DNA of 64,000 bases from Flavobacterium marginilacus (GCF_026870155.1 NZ_CP113975.1:248001-312000), one strand, 5' to 3'. Positions 53,489 to 62,616 are shown, numbered from the stretch's first letter. A program made the numbers and translations. The notes: generated by a model from the letters alone, not told the origin.

Positions 53489-53492
53489 CGCT

Positions 53493-53885
53493 ATGGAAAC
53501 AAATAGACAGAAAAAAATAGGCGGGGTGATCCAAAAAGATTTGGTTGATATTCTGCAGGGTGAAGTGAGAAAAAACGGAATTACGAATTTGATAATTTCA
53601 GTATCCAAGGTTACGGTGACTACAGATTTGTCTGTGGCGACGGTGCATTTAAGTATTTTTCCTCAAGATAAAGCGCAGGAAACGCTTCAGGGTATCAAAA
53701 CAAATACTACTTTAATTAAGCACGATTTGTCGCAAAGGGTGCGTCTGCAATTGCGCAAAGTGCCTAATTTGGTTTTCTTTATTGACGATTCTTTGGATTA
53801 TATCGAGAAGATTGACAATGCATTGGCAAACAAGGAGAATCCTATAGAGAATAGAGATTTGTTGGATAAACGCAGATTTAAATAA
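53493..53885 (+). CDS. rbfA: Ribosome-binding factor A
   Basis: The 130-residue protein is the KH-type assembly factor that helps mature the 16S 5' end in 30S subunits. It begins with the usual R-Q-K-K-I-G-G-V-I-Q-K-D-L. The core has V-T-V-T-T-D-L-S-V-A-T-V-H-L-S, L-R-K-V-P-N-L-V-F and D-D-S-L-D-Y. The permease gene follows 3 bases later, so the two are cotranscribed. Confidence 0.93.
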   Translation: METNRQKKIGGVIQKDLVDILQGEVRKNGITNLIISVSKVTVTTDLSVATVHLSIFPQDKAQETLQGIKTNTTLIKHDLSQRVRLQLRKVPNLVFFIDDSLDYIEKIDNALANKENPIENRDLLDKRRFK

Positions 53886-53888
53886 GAT

Positions 53889-55088
53889 TTGAATTTTCCT
53901 CTTTACATAGCCAAGCGGTATATTTTTAGCAAAAGTAAAAGTAATGCTATCAATATTATTAATCGTATTGCGAGTCTTGCGACTATTGTGGGAGCGATGG
54001 CGCTGTTTGTGGTGCTTTCGGTTTTTACTGGGTTAAAGGAATTCAGTCTTTCCTTTACCAGCGATATTGATCCTGATCTTAAGGTGAGCAGTACGCTTGG
54101 GAAATCTTTTTTTATTGAACCAAAACAGGAAAAAGACATTAAGGAGATTGATGGTGTCGCTTCATATTCGAAAATTGTAGAGGAAAGGGTCTTGTTCACG
54201 TTCAATGGAAAACAGGAGGTTACTTACCTTAAAGGAGTTGATTCTTCTTTTAACAAAGTTAGTCATTTCGACAAAAAAATATACAACGGACAATGGCTGG
54301 AGCCAAATACTTTTCAGGTTGTGGTTGGATATGGTACGGCGCAGAAATTTTCGATGGGATTGCTTGATTATAAAAATGCTTTTGAGGTTTTTGTTCCAAG
54401 ACCCGGTAAGGGAGCTATAGAAAATCCTGAACAGGCCTTTAATAAAACCGATATTTTTCCAGTTGGAATTTATGCCATCAGTGAAGATCTGGATTCCAAA
54501 TATGTGTTTGCCGATTTAGGTTTGGCGCAGGAATTATTGGAATATAAGGAAAATCAGGTTTCGGGTATAGAAATAAAATTAAAGAAAGATGCTGACGAAA
54601 ACGCTGTGACAGCAAAACTGAATTCAATCTTCAAAAATAAAATTACGATAAAGAACAAGGCACAACTTAACGAGGCCTTGTATAAAATGCTGAATACAGA
54701 AAATATAGCAGTCTACCTGATATTTACTTTGGTGATTGTGGTGGCGCTTTTTAACTTGGTTGGAGCACTTATCATGATGATTTTGGATAAAAAAGGAAAC
54801 CTCAAAACCCTTTTTAACCTAGGAACCGACATCAAGGATTTGAGAAATATTTTTCTTCTTCAGGGTGTTTTGCTGAGTGTTTTTGGCGGGATCATTGGAT
54901 TGTTGTTGGGAGTTGTTATTGTGTTGCTGCAGCAACAGTATGAATTGATAATGATAACTCCAACACTGGCTTATCCAGTGGTTTTTACTTTTGAAAATGT
55001 TGGGATTGTAATGGCGACTATTGTCACACTTGGTTTTTTTGCTTCGATGATTGCGAGCAGCAGGGTGAGTAAGAAGCTGCTGGATTAA
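53889..55088 (+). CDS. ABC transporter permease, LolC/E-FtsX type
   Basis: The 399-residue protein begins at a TTG (M-N-F-P-L-Y-I-A-K-R-Y-I-F), a start supported by the 3-base spacing after rbfA and by the family-like N-terminus. It has one N-terminal transmembrane helix (about 25-48), a periplasmic MacB-type core of about 220 residues, and three C-terminal helices of the FtsX domain (V-Y-L-I-F-T-L-V-I-V, L-L-S-V-F-G-G-I-I-G-L-L, V-G-I-V-M-A-T-I-V-T-L). Lipoprotein sorting is the likely role. No ATPase gene is adjacent. Confidence 0.88.
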   Translation: MNFPLYIAKRYIFSKSKSNAINIINRIASLATIVGAMALFVVLSVFTGLKEFSLSFTSDIDPDLKVSSTLGKSFFIEPKQEKDIKEIDGVASYSKIVEERVLFTFNGKQEVTYLKGVDSSFNKVSHFDKKIYNGQWLEPNTFQVVVGYGTAQKFSMGLLDYKNAFEVFVPRPGKGAIENPEQAFNKTDIFPVGIYAISEDLDSKYVFADLGLAQELLEYKENQVSGIEIKLKKDADENAVTAKLNSIFKNKITIKNKAQLNEALYKMLNTENIAVYLIFTLVIVVALFNLVGALIMMILDKKGNLKTLFNLGTDIKDLRNIFLLQGVLLSVFGGIIGLLLGVVIVLLQQQYELIMITPTLAYPVVFTFENVGIVMATIVTLGFFASMIASSRVSKKLLD

Positions 55089-55672
55089 AAATCGTATCCA
55101 ATTCTTATTTTAAGATCGACTGCAGTATTGTTGTGGTCACAGTCACAGCCTTTGCTTTTATTAAATATATTATATTGGTAACCCACGCCTCCTGAAAATT
55201 CATAATTGAGATGTTTTGCAAAAGCTCTGCGGATTCCATATTTAGGAATAATAGCAATAGCTGATACAACATCAAAATCACCGTTATTTATTAATGGAGT
55301 CTTGTTAGAAATATATGACGTTTCCAATGAAATATAATTGGAAGAATTGTTATAGGTCTTTTTCCCAAGTCTTTTACGTCTATCTAAACTATAAAACCAT
55401 CTTGGTTCAAGTGTTAGATAAGGACTAATAAGTGTCGCAGTTTCATCTTTAATTTCAGGATCTTCATAATCTCTCGTAGAAGATATTAATGTCAGCCCTA
55501 TTTCTGTTCGAAGTGAAATTTTTCTTTGCAATTGAGTTTCATAATAAAAACTTGTACTTAGCAAACCTAGCTGAACGCCATATAAATTTTTCTCAACCGA
55601 TACTTTTTCTGCTTCCTGTGCTTTTACGATGAAACTAATTAAAACAAAACCTAGAACTATAATTTTTTTCAT
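55085..55672 (-). CDS. Secreted hypothetical protein, possible outer-membrane beta-barrel
   Basis: The 195-residue protein has a signal peptide (V-L-G-F-V-L-I-S-F-I-V-K-A-Q), then alternating strand-like segments (L-Y-G-V-Q-L-G-L-L-S, T-S-F-Y-Y-E-T-Q-L, L-R-T-E-I-G-L-T-L-I) and ends D-L-K-I-R-I-G-Y-D-F with a terminal aromatic, as in outer-membrane barrels. C-D-C-D near residue 178 is unusual. Its end overlaps the convergent permease gene by 4 bases. Confidence 0.7.
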   Translation of the reverse strand: MKKIIVLGFVLISFIVKAQEAEKVSVEKNLYGVQLGLLSTSFYYETQLQRKISLRTEIGLTLISSTRDYEDPEIKDETATLISPYLTLEPRWFYSLDRRKRLGKKTYNNSSNYISLETSYISNKTPLINNGDFDVVSAIAIIPKYGIRRAFAKHLNYEFSGGVGYQYNIFNKSKGCDCDHNNTAVDLKIRIGYDF

Positions 55673-55731
55673 TAACTCTTTTTTTGCAAAAGTAATTTTT
55701 ATTTTACAAAATCAAAGAGAAGGATTAATTA

Positions 55732-56724
55732 TTACACAGCCTCATAATTAGCATAAGCCTCTTTAATATCATCCAAGTGGGCAAATAATTCTTCGGGACG
55801 ATCCAGCGTTACTAGTTTTTGTCTGAAGGTTTTAAATGAATGTATTCCTTTGAAATAATTGGTGTAATGCGGACGTGTTTCTACAATTCCAAGTCTTTCG
55901 CCTTTCCATTGCATTGCCCAGGTTAAATGGTTGCGAACTGCTTCAACTCTGTCTGCAACTGTTGGTTTAGGCAAATGTTCTCCTGTTTTGAAGTAATGCT
56001 TAATTTCGTTGAAAATCCAAGGATAACCAATGGCGGCACGGCCAATCATTATTCCGTCGATGCCGTATTCGTTTTTATAATGCAATGCTTTTTCGGGAGA
56101 ATCGATATCTCCGTTTCCGAAAATAGGCATCGTGATTCTTGGGTTGTTTTTCACACGGGCGATGTGTGACCAGTCGGAATGACCTTTATACATCTGCGCA
56201 CGTGTTCTGGCGTGAATGCTCAGGGCGGCTACGCCAATATCCTGCAGCCGTTCGGCAACTTCGTCGATATTTATAGAACTATCATCCCATCCCAAACGGG
56301 TTTTTACGGTAACTGGCAAATGCGTGCTGTCGATAACGGCTTTGGTCAGACGGATCATTAAATCTACGTCTTTCAGAACTCCTGCACCGGCACCTTTGCA
56401 GACTACTTTTTTAACAGGACAGCCAAAATTGATATCGATTAAATCTGGGTTTACCGTAGAAACAATTTTGGATGATAAAGCCATTGCTTCCTCATCTCCT
56501 CCAAAAATTTGAATTCCTACAGGTCTTTCGTAATCGAATATATCCAATTTCATTCGGCTTTTGATGGCATCACGAATTAATCCTTCGGAAGAAATAAATT
56601 CAGAATACATTAAGTCGGCTCCATGCTCTTTACACAAACGGCGGAATGGAGGGTCGCTCACATCTTCCATAGGTGCTAACAGTAATGGGAATTCGGGTAA
56701 TTCTATATTGCCAATCTTAATCAT
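55732..56724 (-). CDS. dusB: tRNA-dihydrouridine synthase
   Basis: Starting at the ATG at 56724 gives I-G-N-I-E-L-P-E-F-P-L-L-L-A-P-M-E-D-V-S; the frame from 56745 adds 7 residues. The 330-residue FMN enzyme reduces uridines in tRNA D-loops. Motifs are A-P-M-E-D-V, I-D-I-N-F-G-C-P-V-K-K-V with the catalytic Cys in V-C-K-G-A-G, T-V-K-T-R-L-G-W and I-G-R-A-A. DusB is the usual bacterial assignment, but the Dus subtype was not tested. Confidence 0.93.
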   Translation of the reverse strand: MIKIGNIELPEFPLLLAPMEDVSDPPFRRLCKEHGADLMYSEFISSEGLIRDAIKSRMKLDIFDYERPVGIQIFGGDEEAMALSSKIVSTVNPDLIDINFGCPVKKVVCKGAGAGVLKDVDLMIRLTKAVIDSTHLPVTVKTRLGWDDSSINIDEVAERLQDIGVAALSIHARTRAQMYKGHSDWSHIARVKNNPRITMPIFGNGDIDSPEKALHYKNEYGIDGIMIGRAAIGYPWIFNEIKHYFKTGEHLPKPTVADRVEAVRNHLTWAMQWKGERLGIVETRPHYTNYFKGIHSFKTFRQKLVTLDRPEELFAHLDDIKEAYANYEAV

Positions 56725-56847
56725 TGTCCTTGAAATTTTTTGCAAAATTACAACTTTTAAGTGAATAGAAAATAGCCAACTGCTAATAGAGGGTTAAAAC
56801 CGTGATTTTTAGTGCTGTTTGAAATAAATCAAAGAGTTTTTTTGAAA

Positions 56848-56967
56848 CATATAAGTCATATAAGTTTTTAAAAACTATGGCTGAAAACTATTTTCAAACC
56901 TTAATAGGGAACTTAAGGTCATTTAAGATTTGTTGGCTGAAAACTAAAACTTTATATGACTTATATG
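56848..56967. repeat. Inverted-repeat element (MITE-like)
   Basis: The arms at 56848-56867 and about 56947-56967 are reverse complements over about 20 bases with one extra base. Each arm itself is a 9-bp tandem (CATATAAGT twice). The interior holds two copies of TGGCTGAAAACTA. No open reading frame is present. Confidence 0.6.
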
Positions 56968-56995
56968 GTAAATAAATAGTTTCGTGTTTTGAAAC

Positions 56996-57025
56996 TTTGA
57001 AACTGTTGAATTTAGAGTATATTTG
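56996..57025 (+). promoter_or_regulatory. Promoter of lepA
   Basis: TTTG at 56996-56999, an 18-base spacer and TATATTTG at 57018-57025 fit the -33/-7 pattern. The leader would be about 90 bases. Confidence 0.6.
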
Positions 57026-57119
57026 CAGATTAATTGTCGTAACGACGGGTTTGCGTGAGATTTGATATTAAGAGGAGAACAGACAGTGGCTGTTCGGAAT
57101 AACATAGACATTATCATAA

Positions 57120-58916
57120 ATGAAACATATTAGGAATTTTTGCATTATTGCACACATTGACCACGGAAAAAGTACATTGGCTGACCGATTATTGGGTGCT
57201 ACCCAAACGGTAACGGCTCGTGAAGAAAAGGCACAGCTGCTGGACAATATGGACTTGGAGCGTGAACGAGGAATCACGATTAAGAGTCATGCGATACAAA
57301 TGGAATATAAATATAAAGGGGAAGAATATATTCTGAACCTGATTGATACTCCTGGTCACGTGGATTTCTCTTATGAAGTTTCGCGTTCGATTGCTGCCTG
57401 CGAAGGTGCATTATTGATTGTTGATGCTGCGCAGAGTATTCAGGCGCAGACGATTTCTAACTTGTATTTGGCATTAGAAAATGACTTGGAAATTATTCCG
57501 GTTTTGAACAAAGTCGATTTGCCAAGCGCTAATCCAGAGGAAGTAAGTGACGATATAATTGATCTGCTTGGCTGTAAACTGGAAGATATTATTCATGCTT
57601 CGGGGAAAACCGGTTTTGGTGTGGAGAATATTTTGGCTGCGATTATTGAAAAAGTTCCTGCTCCGAAAGGAAATAAAGAAGAACCGTTACAGGCTTTGAT
57701 TTTCGACTCTCATTATAATCCTTTTAGAGGAATTGAAGTTATTTTTAGAGTTGTAAACGGTGAAATAAAGAAAGGCCAAAAAATTAAATTTATGGCTACC
57801 GGCAATGAATATTTTGCCGATGAAGTTGGAACTTTGAAATTAAATCAGGTTCCTAAAAGTGTGATTTCGACAGGAGATGTTGGGTATTTGATTTCCGGAA
57901 TTAAGGAAGCCAAAGAAGTAAAAGTAGGGGATACTATTACTGATGCCAAAACGCCTACAACTAATATGATTACTGGTTTTGAGGATGTAAAACCAATGGT
58001 TTTCGCCGGAATTTACCCTGTAGATACTGAAGATTTTGAAGAGCTGAGAGCTTCGATGGAAAAACTGCAGCTGAACGATGCTTCGCTGGTGTTTGCTCCT
58101 GAAAGTTCGGCGGCTTTAGGGTTTGGTTTCCGTTGTGGATTCTTAGGAATGCTTCATATGGAAATTATTCAGGAACGTTTGGAGCGCGAATTCGATATGA
58201 CGGTAATTACTACAGTTCCTAACGTTTCGTATTTGGCTTATACCAAAAAAGATCCAGAAACAGCTGTTATAGTCAACAACCCTTCAGATCTGCCGGAACC
58301 GTCAAAACTGGATCGTGTGGAAGAGCCTTTCATCAAAGCGACTATCATTACTAAAGCTGATTTTGTGGGTAACGTAATGAGTTTGTGTATTGAAAAACGT
58401 GGTATTATCACGAATCAAACGTATTTGACTACGGAGCGTGTGGAATTGAATTTTGACATGCCATTGGCCGAAATTGTATTCGATTTTTACGACCGATTGA
58501 AAACCGTTTCCAAAGGTTATGCGTCTTTTGATTACTCTCCAATTGGAATGCGTGCTTCCAAACTAGTAAAACTGGATGTATTATTGAACGCTAATCAGGT
58601 GGATGCTCTTTCTGCTTTGATTCACGAAAGCAACGCTTACAACATTGGTAAAAAAATGACCGAGAAATTGCGTGAGCTGATTCCGAGACAACAGTTTGAT
58701 ATTCCGATTCAGGCGGCTATTGGTGCCAAAATCATTGCCCGAGAAACGATCAAAGCCTTACGTAAAGACGTTACTGCCAAATGTTACGGCGGGGATATTT
58801 CGCGTAAACGTAAATTATTAGAAAAACAGAAAAAAGGTAAAAAACGTATGCGTCAGGTAGGAAATGTTGAAATTCCGCAAGAGGCGTTTATGGCTGTTTT
58901 GAAGTTGAATGATTAG
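57120..58916 (+). CDS. lepA: Elongation factor 4 (LepA)
   Basis: The 598-residue GTPase is a ribosome-associated translation factor. G1 is A-H-I-D-H-G-K-S-T, the switch region R-G-I-T-I-K, G3 D-T-P-G-H-V-D, G4 N-K-V-D. The LepA-specific C-terminus is intact, including [19 protein letters not shown] and [13 protein letters not shown]. Length is normal for the family. Confidence 0.98.
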   Translation: MKHIRNFCIIAHIDHGKSTLADRLLGATQTVTAREEKAQLLDNMDLERERGITIKSHAIQMEYKYKGEEYILNLIDTPGHVDFSYEVSRSIAACEGALLIVDAAQSIQAQTISNLYLALENDLEIIPVLNKVDLPSANPEEVSDDIIDLLGCKLEDIIHASGKTGFGVENILAAIIEKVPAPKGNKEEPLQALIFDSHYNPFRGIEVIFRVVNGEIKKGQKIKFMATGNEYFADEVGTLKLNQVPKSVISTGDVGYLISGIKEAKEVKVGDTITDAKTPTTNMITGFEDVKPMVFAGIYPVDTEDFEELRASMEKLQLNDASLVFAPESSAALGFGFRCGFLGMLHMEIIQERLEREFDMTVITTVPNVSYLAYTKKDPETAVIVNNPSDLPEPSKLDRVEEPFIKATIITKADFVGNVMSLCIEKRGIITNQTYLTTERVELNFDMPLAEIVFDFYDRLKTVSKGYASFDYSPIGMRASKLVKLDVLLNANQVDALSALIHESNAYNIGKKMTEKLRELIPRQQFDIPIQAAIGAKIIARETIKALRKDVTAKCYGGDISRKRKLLEKQKKGKKRMRQVGNVEIPQEAFMAVLKLND

Positions 58917-58958
58917 ATTTTTTTTAGAGAATAGAAAAAAGAAACAAGAATAAAGAGG

Positions 58959-58993
58959 AAACCTGATGATGTAAAAATTGTCAGGTTTTTTTG
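58959..58993 (+). terminator. Terminator of lepA
   Basis: AAACCTGA pairs with TCAGGTTT, followed by TTTTTG. Confidence 0.75.
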
Positions 58994-59075
58994 TTTAATT
59001 TAAAAAAAATAAAACGATTTTATCAAACAAATTCATTTACTTTGGCATTCAAAAAAACCTATATTTTTTTTAAAA

Positions 59076-59705
59076 GTGATTCTAAAAAACTACAAACAAA
59101 CACTTTGGCTAATAGTCTTTGTCTGGTTTTTTGTTTTAATGCTGCTCATAACATTGAAATATTTTCCAATTAGTTCAAATGTTGCTTTTTTACAAATAAA
59201 ACAGACTGAAGTTATAGAGATTAAATCCTATCTCTTTATTTTTTATATCCATGTCTGCTCTTCTATATTTACATTACTTGCTGGCTTTACTCAATTTAAT
59301 CCGAACATTTTAAAACAATTTCCATCTGTACACAAATGGATTGGGAAATTGTATGTTTTTGTGACTTTAGTATTAGCGTCTCCATCTGGATTCTTTATTG
59401 GAATCTTTGCTAATGGCGGATTTTATTCTAAAATTTCTTTTGTTATTTTATCCATTCTATGGTTTTACTTTACATTAAAAGGATTTATTTTGATAAAAAG
59501 AAACAATATCAAATGTCATAAAGCATTTATGATGCGGAGTTTTGCTTTGACTTTTTCAGCAGTAACCTTACGGTTATGGAAAGTTATCATTGTATCTTTA
59601 TTTCATCCTGCTCCAATGGATGTTTATCAAATTATCGCTTGGTTAGGCTGGGTTCCTAATTTATTATTTATAGAATATTGTATATTTAAACAAAAATATA
59701 AATGA
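59076..59705 (+). CDS. DUF2306-type membrane protein
   Basis: Translation from the GTG at 59076 gives 209 residues with five or six hydrophobic helices. The segment I-H-V-C-S-S-I-F-T-L-L-A-G-F-T-Q-F, then S-V-H-K-W-I-G-K-L-Y-V-F and C-H-K-A-F-M-M-R-S match the His-containing layout of DUF2306, a family of predicted membrane proteins of unknown function. The gene overlaps the start of the next (broken) lipoprotein gene by 4 bases, so they were coupled. Confidence 0.8.
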   Translation: MILKNYKQTLWLIVFVWFFVLMLLITLKYFPISSNVAFLQIKQTEVIEIKSYLFIFYIHVCSSIFTLLAGFTQFNPNILKQFPSVHKWIGKLYVFVTLVLASPSGFFIGIFANGGFYSKISFVILSILWFYFTLKGFILIKRNNIKCHKAFMMRSFALTFSAVTLRLWKVIIVSLFHPAPMDVYQIIAWLGWVPNLLFIEYCIFKQKYK

Positions 59706-60099
59706 GAAAAATATTCATTCTATTGTTTATTCTAGGATTGATTTCCTGCAAAAAAGAAAAATTAGAAATTTCAGAAAAAGGTGAAAATGTAAATGATCCT
59801 TATAAAGATTTATATGGTAATTGGGTTGGCGATTTTGTAGCAAGTGTACATGATACTACCGACGATTTTGTTTATGTAAACAAAATAAATATTGTTATCA
59901 AAAAAATAGAAAAAAATATAGTATCTGGCCGAAGCATTGTTGCAGGTAGCAGCAGACCATTATCTGGTGAATTTAAAAAGATAGCTAACGGTTACGAGTT
60001 TATATTAAGAGAACCAGGAAATAGCAAATATGATGGGGAATTCAAATTTTCTATTGAAAATAAAGCTTAGATTCAAGTAATAAATGCAACGTGAAAAAA

Positions 60100-60149
60100 A
60101 ACTCTAGTGTTATTCTTTTGACCTAGGTCAAAAGAATAACACTAGAGTT
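60100..60149. repeat. Perfect 50-bp palindrome inside the IS30 element
   Basis: All 25 base pairs around the centre at 60124/60125 are complementary (ACCT|AGGT at the centre, AACTCTAGTG... outward). There is no spacer. In RNA it forms a very stable hairpin 44 bases before the transposase ATG. Confidence 0.9.
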
Positions 60150-60165
60150 GGCGAAAAAATCATCA

Positions 60166-60173
60166 TATCTTTG
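60166..60173 (+). promoter_or_regulatory. Putative -7 promoter element of the IS30 transposase
   Basis: TATCTTTG fits TAnnTTTG, 20 bases before the ATG. It starts 16 bases after the palindrome ends, so the element's own mRNA would exclude the hairpin. Confidence 0.5.
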
Positions 60174-60193
60174 GGTTGCAACACTCAAAATAG

Positions 60194-61174
60194 ATGGCAC
60201 ATTTAACGTTAGAACAAAGATACAAAATAGAAGTATATAGAAATGCCGGTATCAGTATTTCCGAAATTGCTGAATTGGTAGATAAAAACAAATCAGTTAT
60301 TTTTCGAGAAATAAAACGTAATTCTGATCAAAGAAGTGGTGTTTATAAAGCTGTTTTGGCGGATAAAAAAGCTTTAAACAGGCATAAGGTTAAGATCAAA
60401 AAATGCACTTTAACCTCAGAAGTTGAAGCAAATATTTTGTTTTATTTAAAGCAAGATTACAGTCCTGAACAAATTGTTGGCAGAGCAAAAATTGACAAAA
60501 GAGCAATGGTTTCTAAAGAAAGAATCTATCAATATATTTGGGAAAATAAACGCAAAGGAGGACTCTTATATAAACATCTTAGGACCAAGGGTAAAAAGTA
60601 TAAAAAAAGAGGACATTTAAAGGATAAAAGAGGACTTATTATTGGTAGGGTCGATATTAGCGAGCGTCCAAAGATTGTAGAAAAGAAAAGTAGATTGGGC
60701 GATTTAGAGATTGATTTGGTCATTGGTAAGAATCACAAAGGAGCGTTACTAACTATCAATGACAGAGCCTCTGGAATACTTTTTATGGGAAAAGTAGAAA
60801 GCAAAGAAGCTAGTGCAATACAGCAGAAAACAATTGAATTATTGAAAGATTGGAAACCAATAATCAAGACCATTACTTCGGATAATGGAAAGGAATTTGC
60901 CAATCATCGGGCCATTGCAGAAGATTTAGATATCGATTATTATTTTGCCAAACCCTACCATAGCTGGGAACGAGGAGCCAATGAAAATTTAAACGGATTA
61001 ATAAGACAATATTTTCCTAAAAAATCTAACTTTGAAAACATCGAAGAACAACAAATAAAAACAGTAGTTAATACATTAAACAACAGACCCAGAAAAAGAT
61101 TTGGCTATAAAACACCTAATGAAATTTTCGCCGAAAAAATCAATAAATTGAATACTGTTGCATTTATATGTTGA
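60194..61174 (+). CDS. IS30-family transposase
   Basis: The 326-residue protein has an N-terminal helix-turn-helix (L-T-L-E-Q-R-Y-K-I-E, I-S-I-S-E-I-A-E-L-V-D-K-N-K-S) and a DDE domain: Asp in G-D-L-E-I-D-L-V, Asp in T-S-D-N-G-K-E-F, and Glu in E-R-G-A-N-E-N-L-N-G-L-I-R-Q. The whole length looks intact, so the copy may be active. It is oriented the same way as the gene it interrupts. Confidence 0.95.
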   Translation: MAHLTLEQRYKIEVYRNAGISISEIAELVDKNKSVIFREIKRNSDQRSGVYKAVLADKKALNRHKVKIKKCTLTSEVEANILFYLKQDYSPEQIVGRAKIDKRAMVSKERIYQYIWENKRKGGLLYKHLRTKGKKYKKRGHLKDKRGLIIGRVDISERPKIVEKKSRLGDLEIDLVIGKNHKGALLTINDRASGILFMGKVESKEASAIQQKTIELLKDWKPIIKTITSDNGKEFANHRAIAEDLDIDYYFAKPYHSWERGANENLNGLIRQYFPKKSNFENIEEQQIKTVVNTLNNRPRKRFGYKTPNEIFAEKINKLNTVAFIC

Positions 61175-61635
61175 ATCCACCAAGTATTAAAAGGAACTTG
61201 GTTTTCAAATGATAAAAACCAGCATGTTACACAACGTACTTTTGAATTAAAAAAACAAGAATTCGAATATAATCCAAATGCTATGCTGCCTAAAGATGGA
61301 GCTTATATGGATTATTATAGTGCAAGAATCGATACTATAATTGAGCAGCAGACTGATACGACCGAAGTTGCAGAAGTCTATACCGAAGAAAGCTATCGTA
61401 CTGCTTCGGATATAATTACAAAAATAAATTCTTCTACAACTAAATTGACCGAAAAAGGTCTTAAAAATTTGAAAAAGTTAGAGCTGGAAATTCTCCGAAA
61501 TACTATTTATGCTCGACATGGTTATACTTTTAAGAAAAAAAGCTACCGCCAGTTTTTCGATTCAGTAGAGTGGTATATCCCTATTTCTGAAAATGTTGAT
61601 AAAGAATTAACCTCTTTGGAAAAAAACAACATTAA

Positions 61636-62493
61636 GAGCCTGTTTAAATTTTATTTAATAATAATTTTATAGTTGCAATTTTGACCATATTCTCGGATGT
61701 TTCAAAAAGTAGTTCATAATTTCTACATAATCTTCGGTCGTTGTCAAACCAAGAGAATGTTCTCTCTACAATCCATCTTTTATGTATAGGTTTAAACCCC
61801 ATTTTTCTATCATCTGAACGCATTACCACTTGAATAATATAGCCAAATTTATTTTTTATGTTTTCAATCACTTCGCCTCTGTAACCACCATCGGCAAGGA
61901 TTACTTTTATAGGACATAAAAAATAGTGAAGCGTCCTCATTAGTAAATCTGCCGCTTTACTATCATGGACATTGGCAACTGTTACCATTATTGCCAAAAG
62001 AAACCCATTTTTATCAACCACAATATGCCGTTTAATTCCTTTTACTTTTTTATTGCCATCAAAACTATTTAAGGAACGATTATTTCCCCATCGTACACTT
62101 TGACTATCCATTATTCCTAGACTTGGCATTGTATTTTGACCTCTATTAAACCTGACTTTTTCTCGCAATTTTGACAGTAATAAATCAAAACATTCCAAAT
62201 TTGACCATTTCCAATAGTAATAATACACTAATTGCCATTTTGGAAAATCTTTAGGTAACATTCGCCACTGACAACCTGTTTTTACGAGATAATTAATCGC
62301 ATTCCAAATGATTTTCAAATTATATTTCCGCTTTCTATCATCGAATTCTAAAGTCTTTTTTATAAATTGCCACTGGGTTTCTGTCAAATCGGTTGGATAC
62401 ATCTTTTTATGGTTTGGTCACTACAAAAAGACAAATTTCAATCGGTTTCTTTAACCCATAACAATTATTTATTTTAAATTTTTAAACAGGCTC
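61636..62493 (-). mobile_element. IS5-family insertion sequence (IS427-like)
   Basis: The element is 858 bp. Its ends are GAGCCTGTTTAAA at the left and the inverted counterpart TTTAAACAGGCTC at the right (62481-62493). A 3-bp TAA duplication flanks it at 61633-61635 and 62494-62496, which fits the IS427 group. The transposase runs on the minus strand, opposite to the interrupted gene. Confidence 0.9.
61644..62402 (-). CDS. IS5-family transposase
   Basis: The 252-residue protein begins M-Y-P-T-D-L-T-E-T-Q-W-Q-F-I and has the DUF4096-like N-terminal half (N-A-I-N-Y-L-V-K-T-G-C-Q-W-R-M-L-P). DDE residues are Asp in M-D-S-Q-S-V, Asp in L-A-D-G-G-Y-R-G, and Glu in W-I-V-E-R-T-F-S-W. No frameshift is seen, so it appears intact. 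Confidence 0.93.
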   Translation of the reverse strand: MYPTDLTETQWQFIKKTLEFDDRKRKYNLKIIWNAINYLVKTGCQWRMLPKDFPKWQLVYYYYWKWSNLECFDLLLSKLREKVRFNRGQNTMPSLGIMDSQSVRWGNNRSLNSFDGNKKVKGIKRHIVVDKNGFLLAIMVTVANVHDSKAADLLMRTLHYFLCPIKVILADGGYRGEVIENIKNKFGYIIQVVMRSDDRKMGFKPIHKRWIVERTFSWFDNDRRLCRNYELLFETSENMVKIATIKLLLNKI

Positions 62494-62616
62494 TAAGCTA
62501 TTGGAACGTTTTGAAAAATATGCTGAAGACAATTATGATAGTTTTGGAAGATAATCAACAAATGATTCAATCTTTCCGAAAATCCATAATATAAACTAAA
62601 TAAACATCCCACGAGT

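Larger units (their letters stand above)
53118..53492. other. Gene-free interval holding a palindromic repeat
   Basis: Between mce and rbfA there is no gene. A palindromic repeat copy lies at 53291-53362 and the rbfA promoter at the right end. The remainder is AT-rich. Confidence 0.6.
56725..57119. other. Gene-free interval with an inverted-repeat element and the lepA promoter
   Basis: The gap between dusB and lepA holds an inverted-repeat segment at 56848-56967 and a promoter at 56996-57025. I see no coding sequence. Confidence 0.6.
60070..61177 (+). mobile_element. IS30-family insertion sequence
   Basis: The element is 1108 bp with 21-bp inverted ends: 60070-60090 (GATTCAA, three bases, ATAAATGCAAC) and the reverse complement at 61157-61177, matching at 18 of 21 positions. 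It contains one transposase gene. I could not see a clear target duplication. A perfect 50-bp palindrome lies between the left end and the transposase promoter. Confidence 0.85.
59702..62554 (+). pseudogene. YARHG-domain lipoprotein gene interrupted by two insertion sequences
   Basis: Piece one (59702-60069) encodes a signal peptide with lipobox L-I-S-C and D-L-Y-G-N-W-V-G-D-F, broken by the IS30 copy. Piece two (about 61177-61635) resumes with V-L-K-G-T-W-F-S-N and contains the YARHG motif N-T-I-Y-A-R-H-G-Y-T-F, broken by the IS5-family copy. Piece three (62497-62554) supplies L-L-E-R-F-E-K-Y-A-E-D and the stop. Removing the IS5 copy and one TAA duplicate restores the frame exactly. The original protein would have about 294 residues. 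The gene is inactive as it stands. Confidence 0.85.

Noticed and set aside
58991..59173. A separate 60-residue gene before the DUF2306 gene
   Set aside because: It overlaps the DUF2306 frame, is rich in Lys/Phe/Asn as expected of AT-rich noise, and follows the lepA terminator directly.
61283..61672. An independent 129-residue gene with a YARHG motif
   Set aside because: It starts inside the broken lipoprotein gene, and its last residues come from the IS5 end. It is the middle fragment of the pseudogene.
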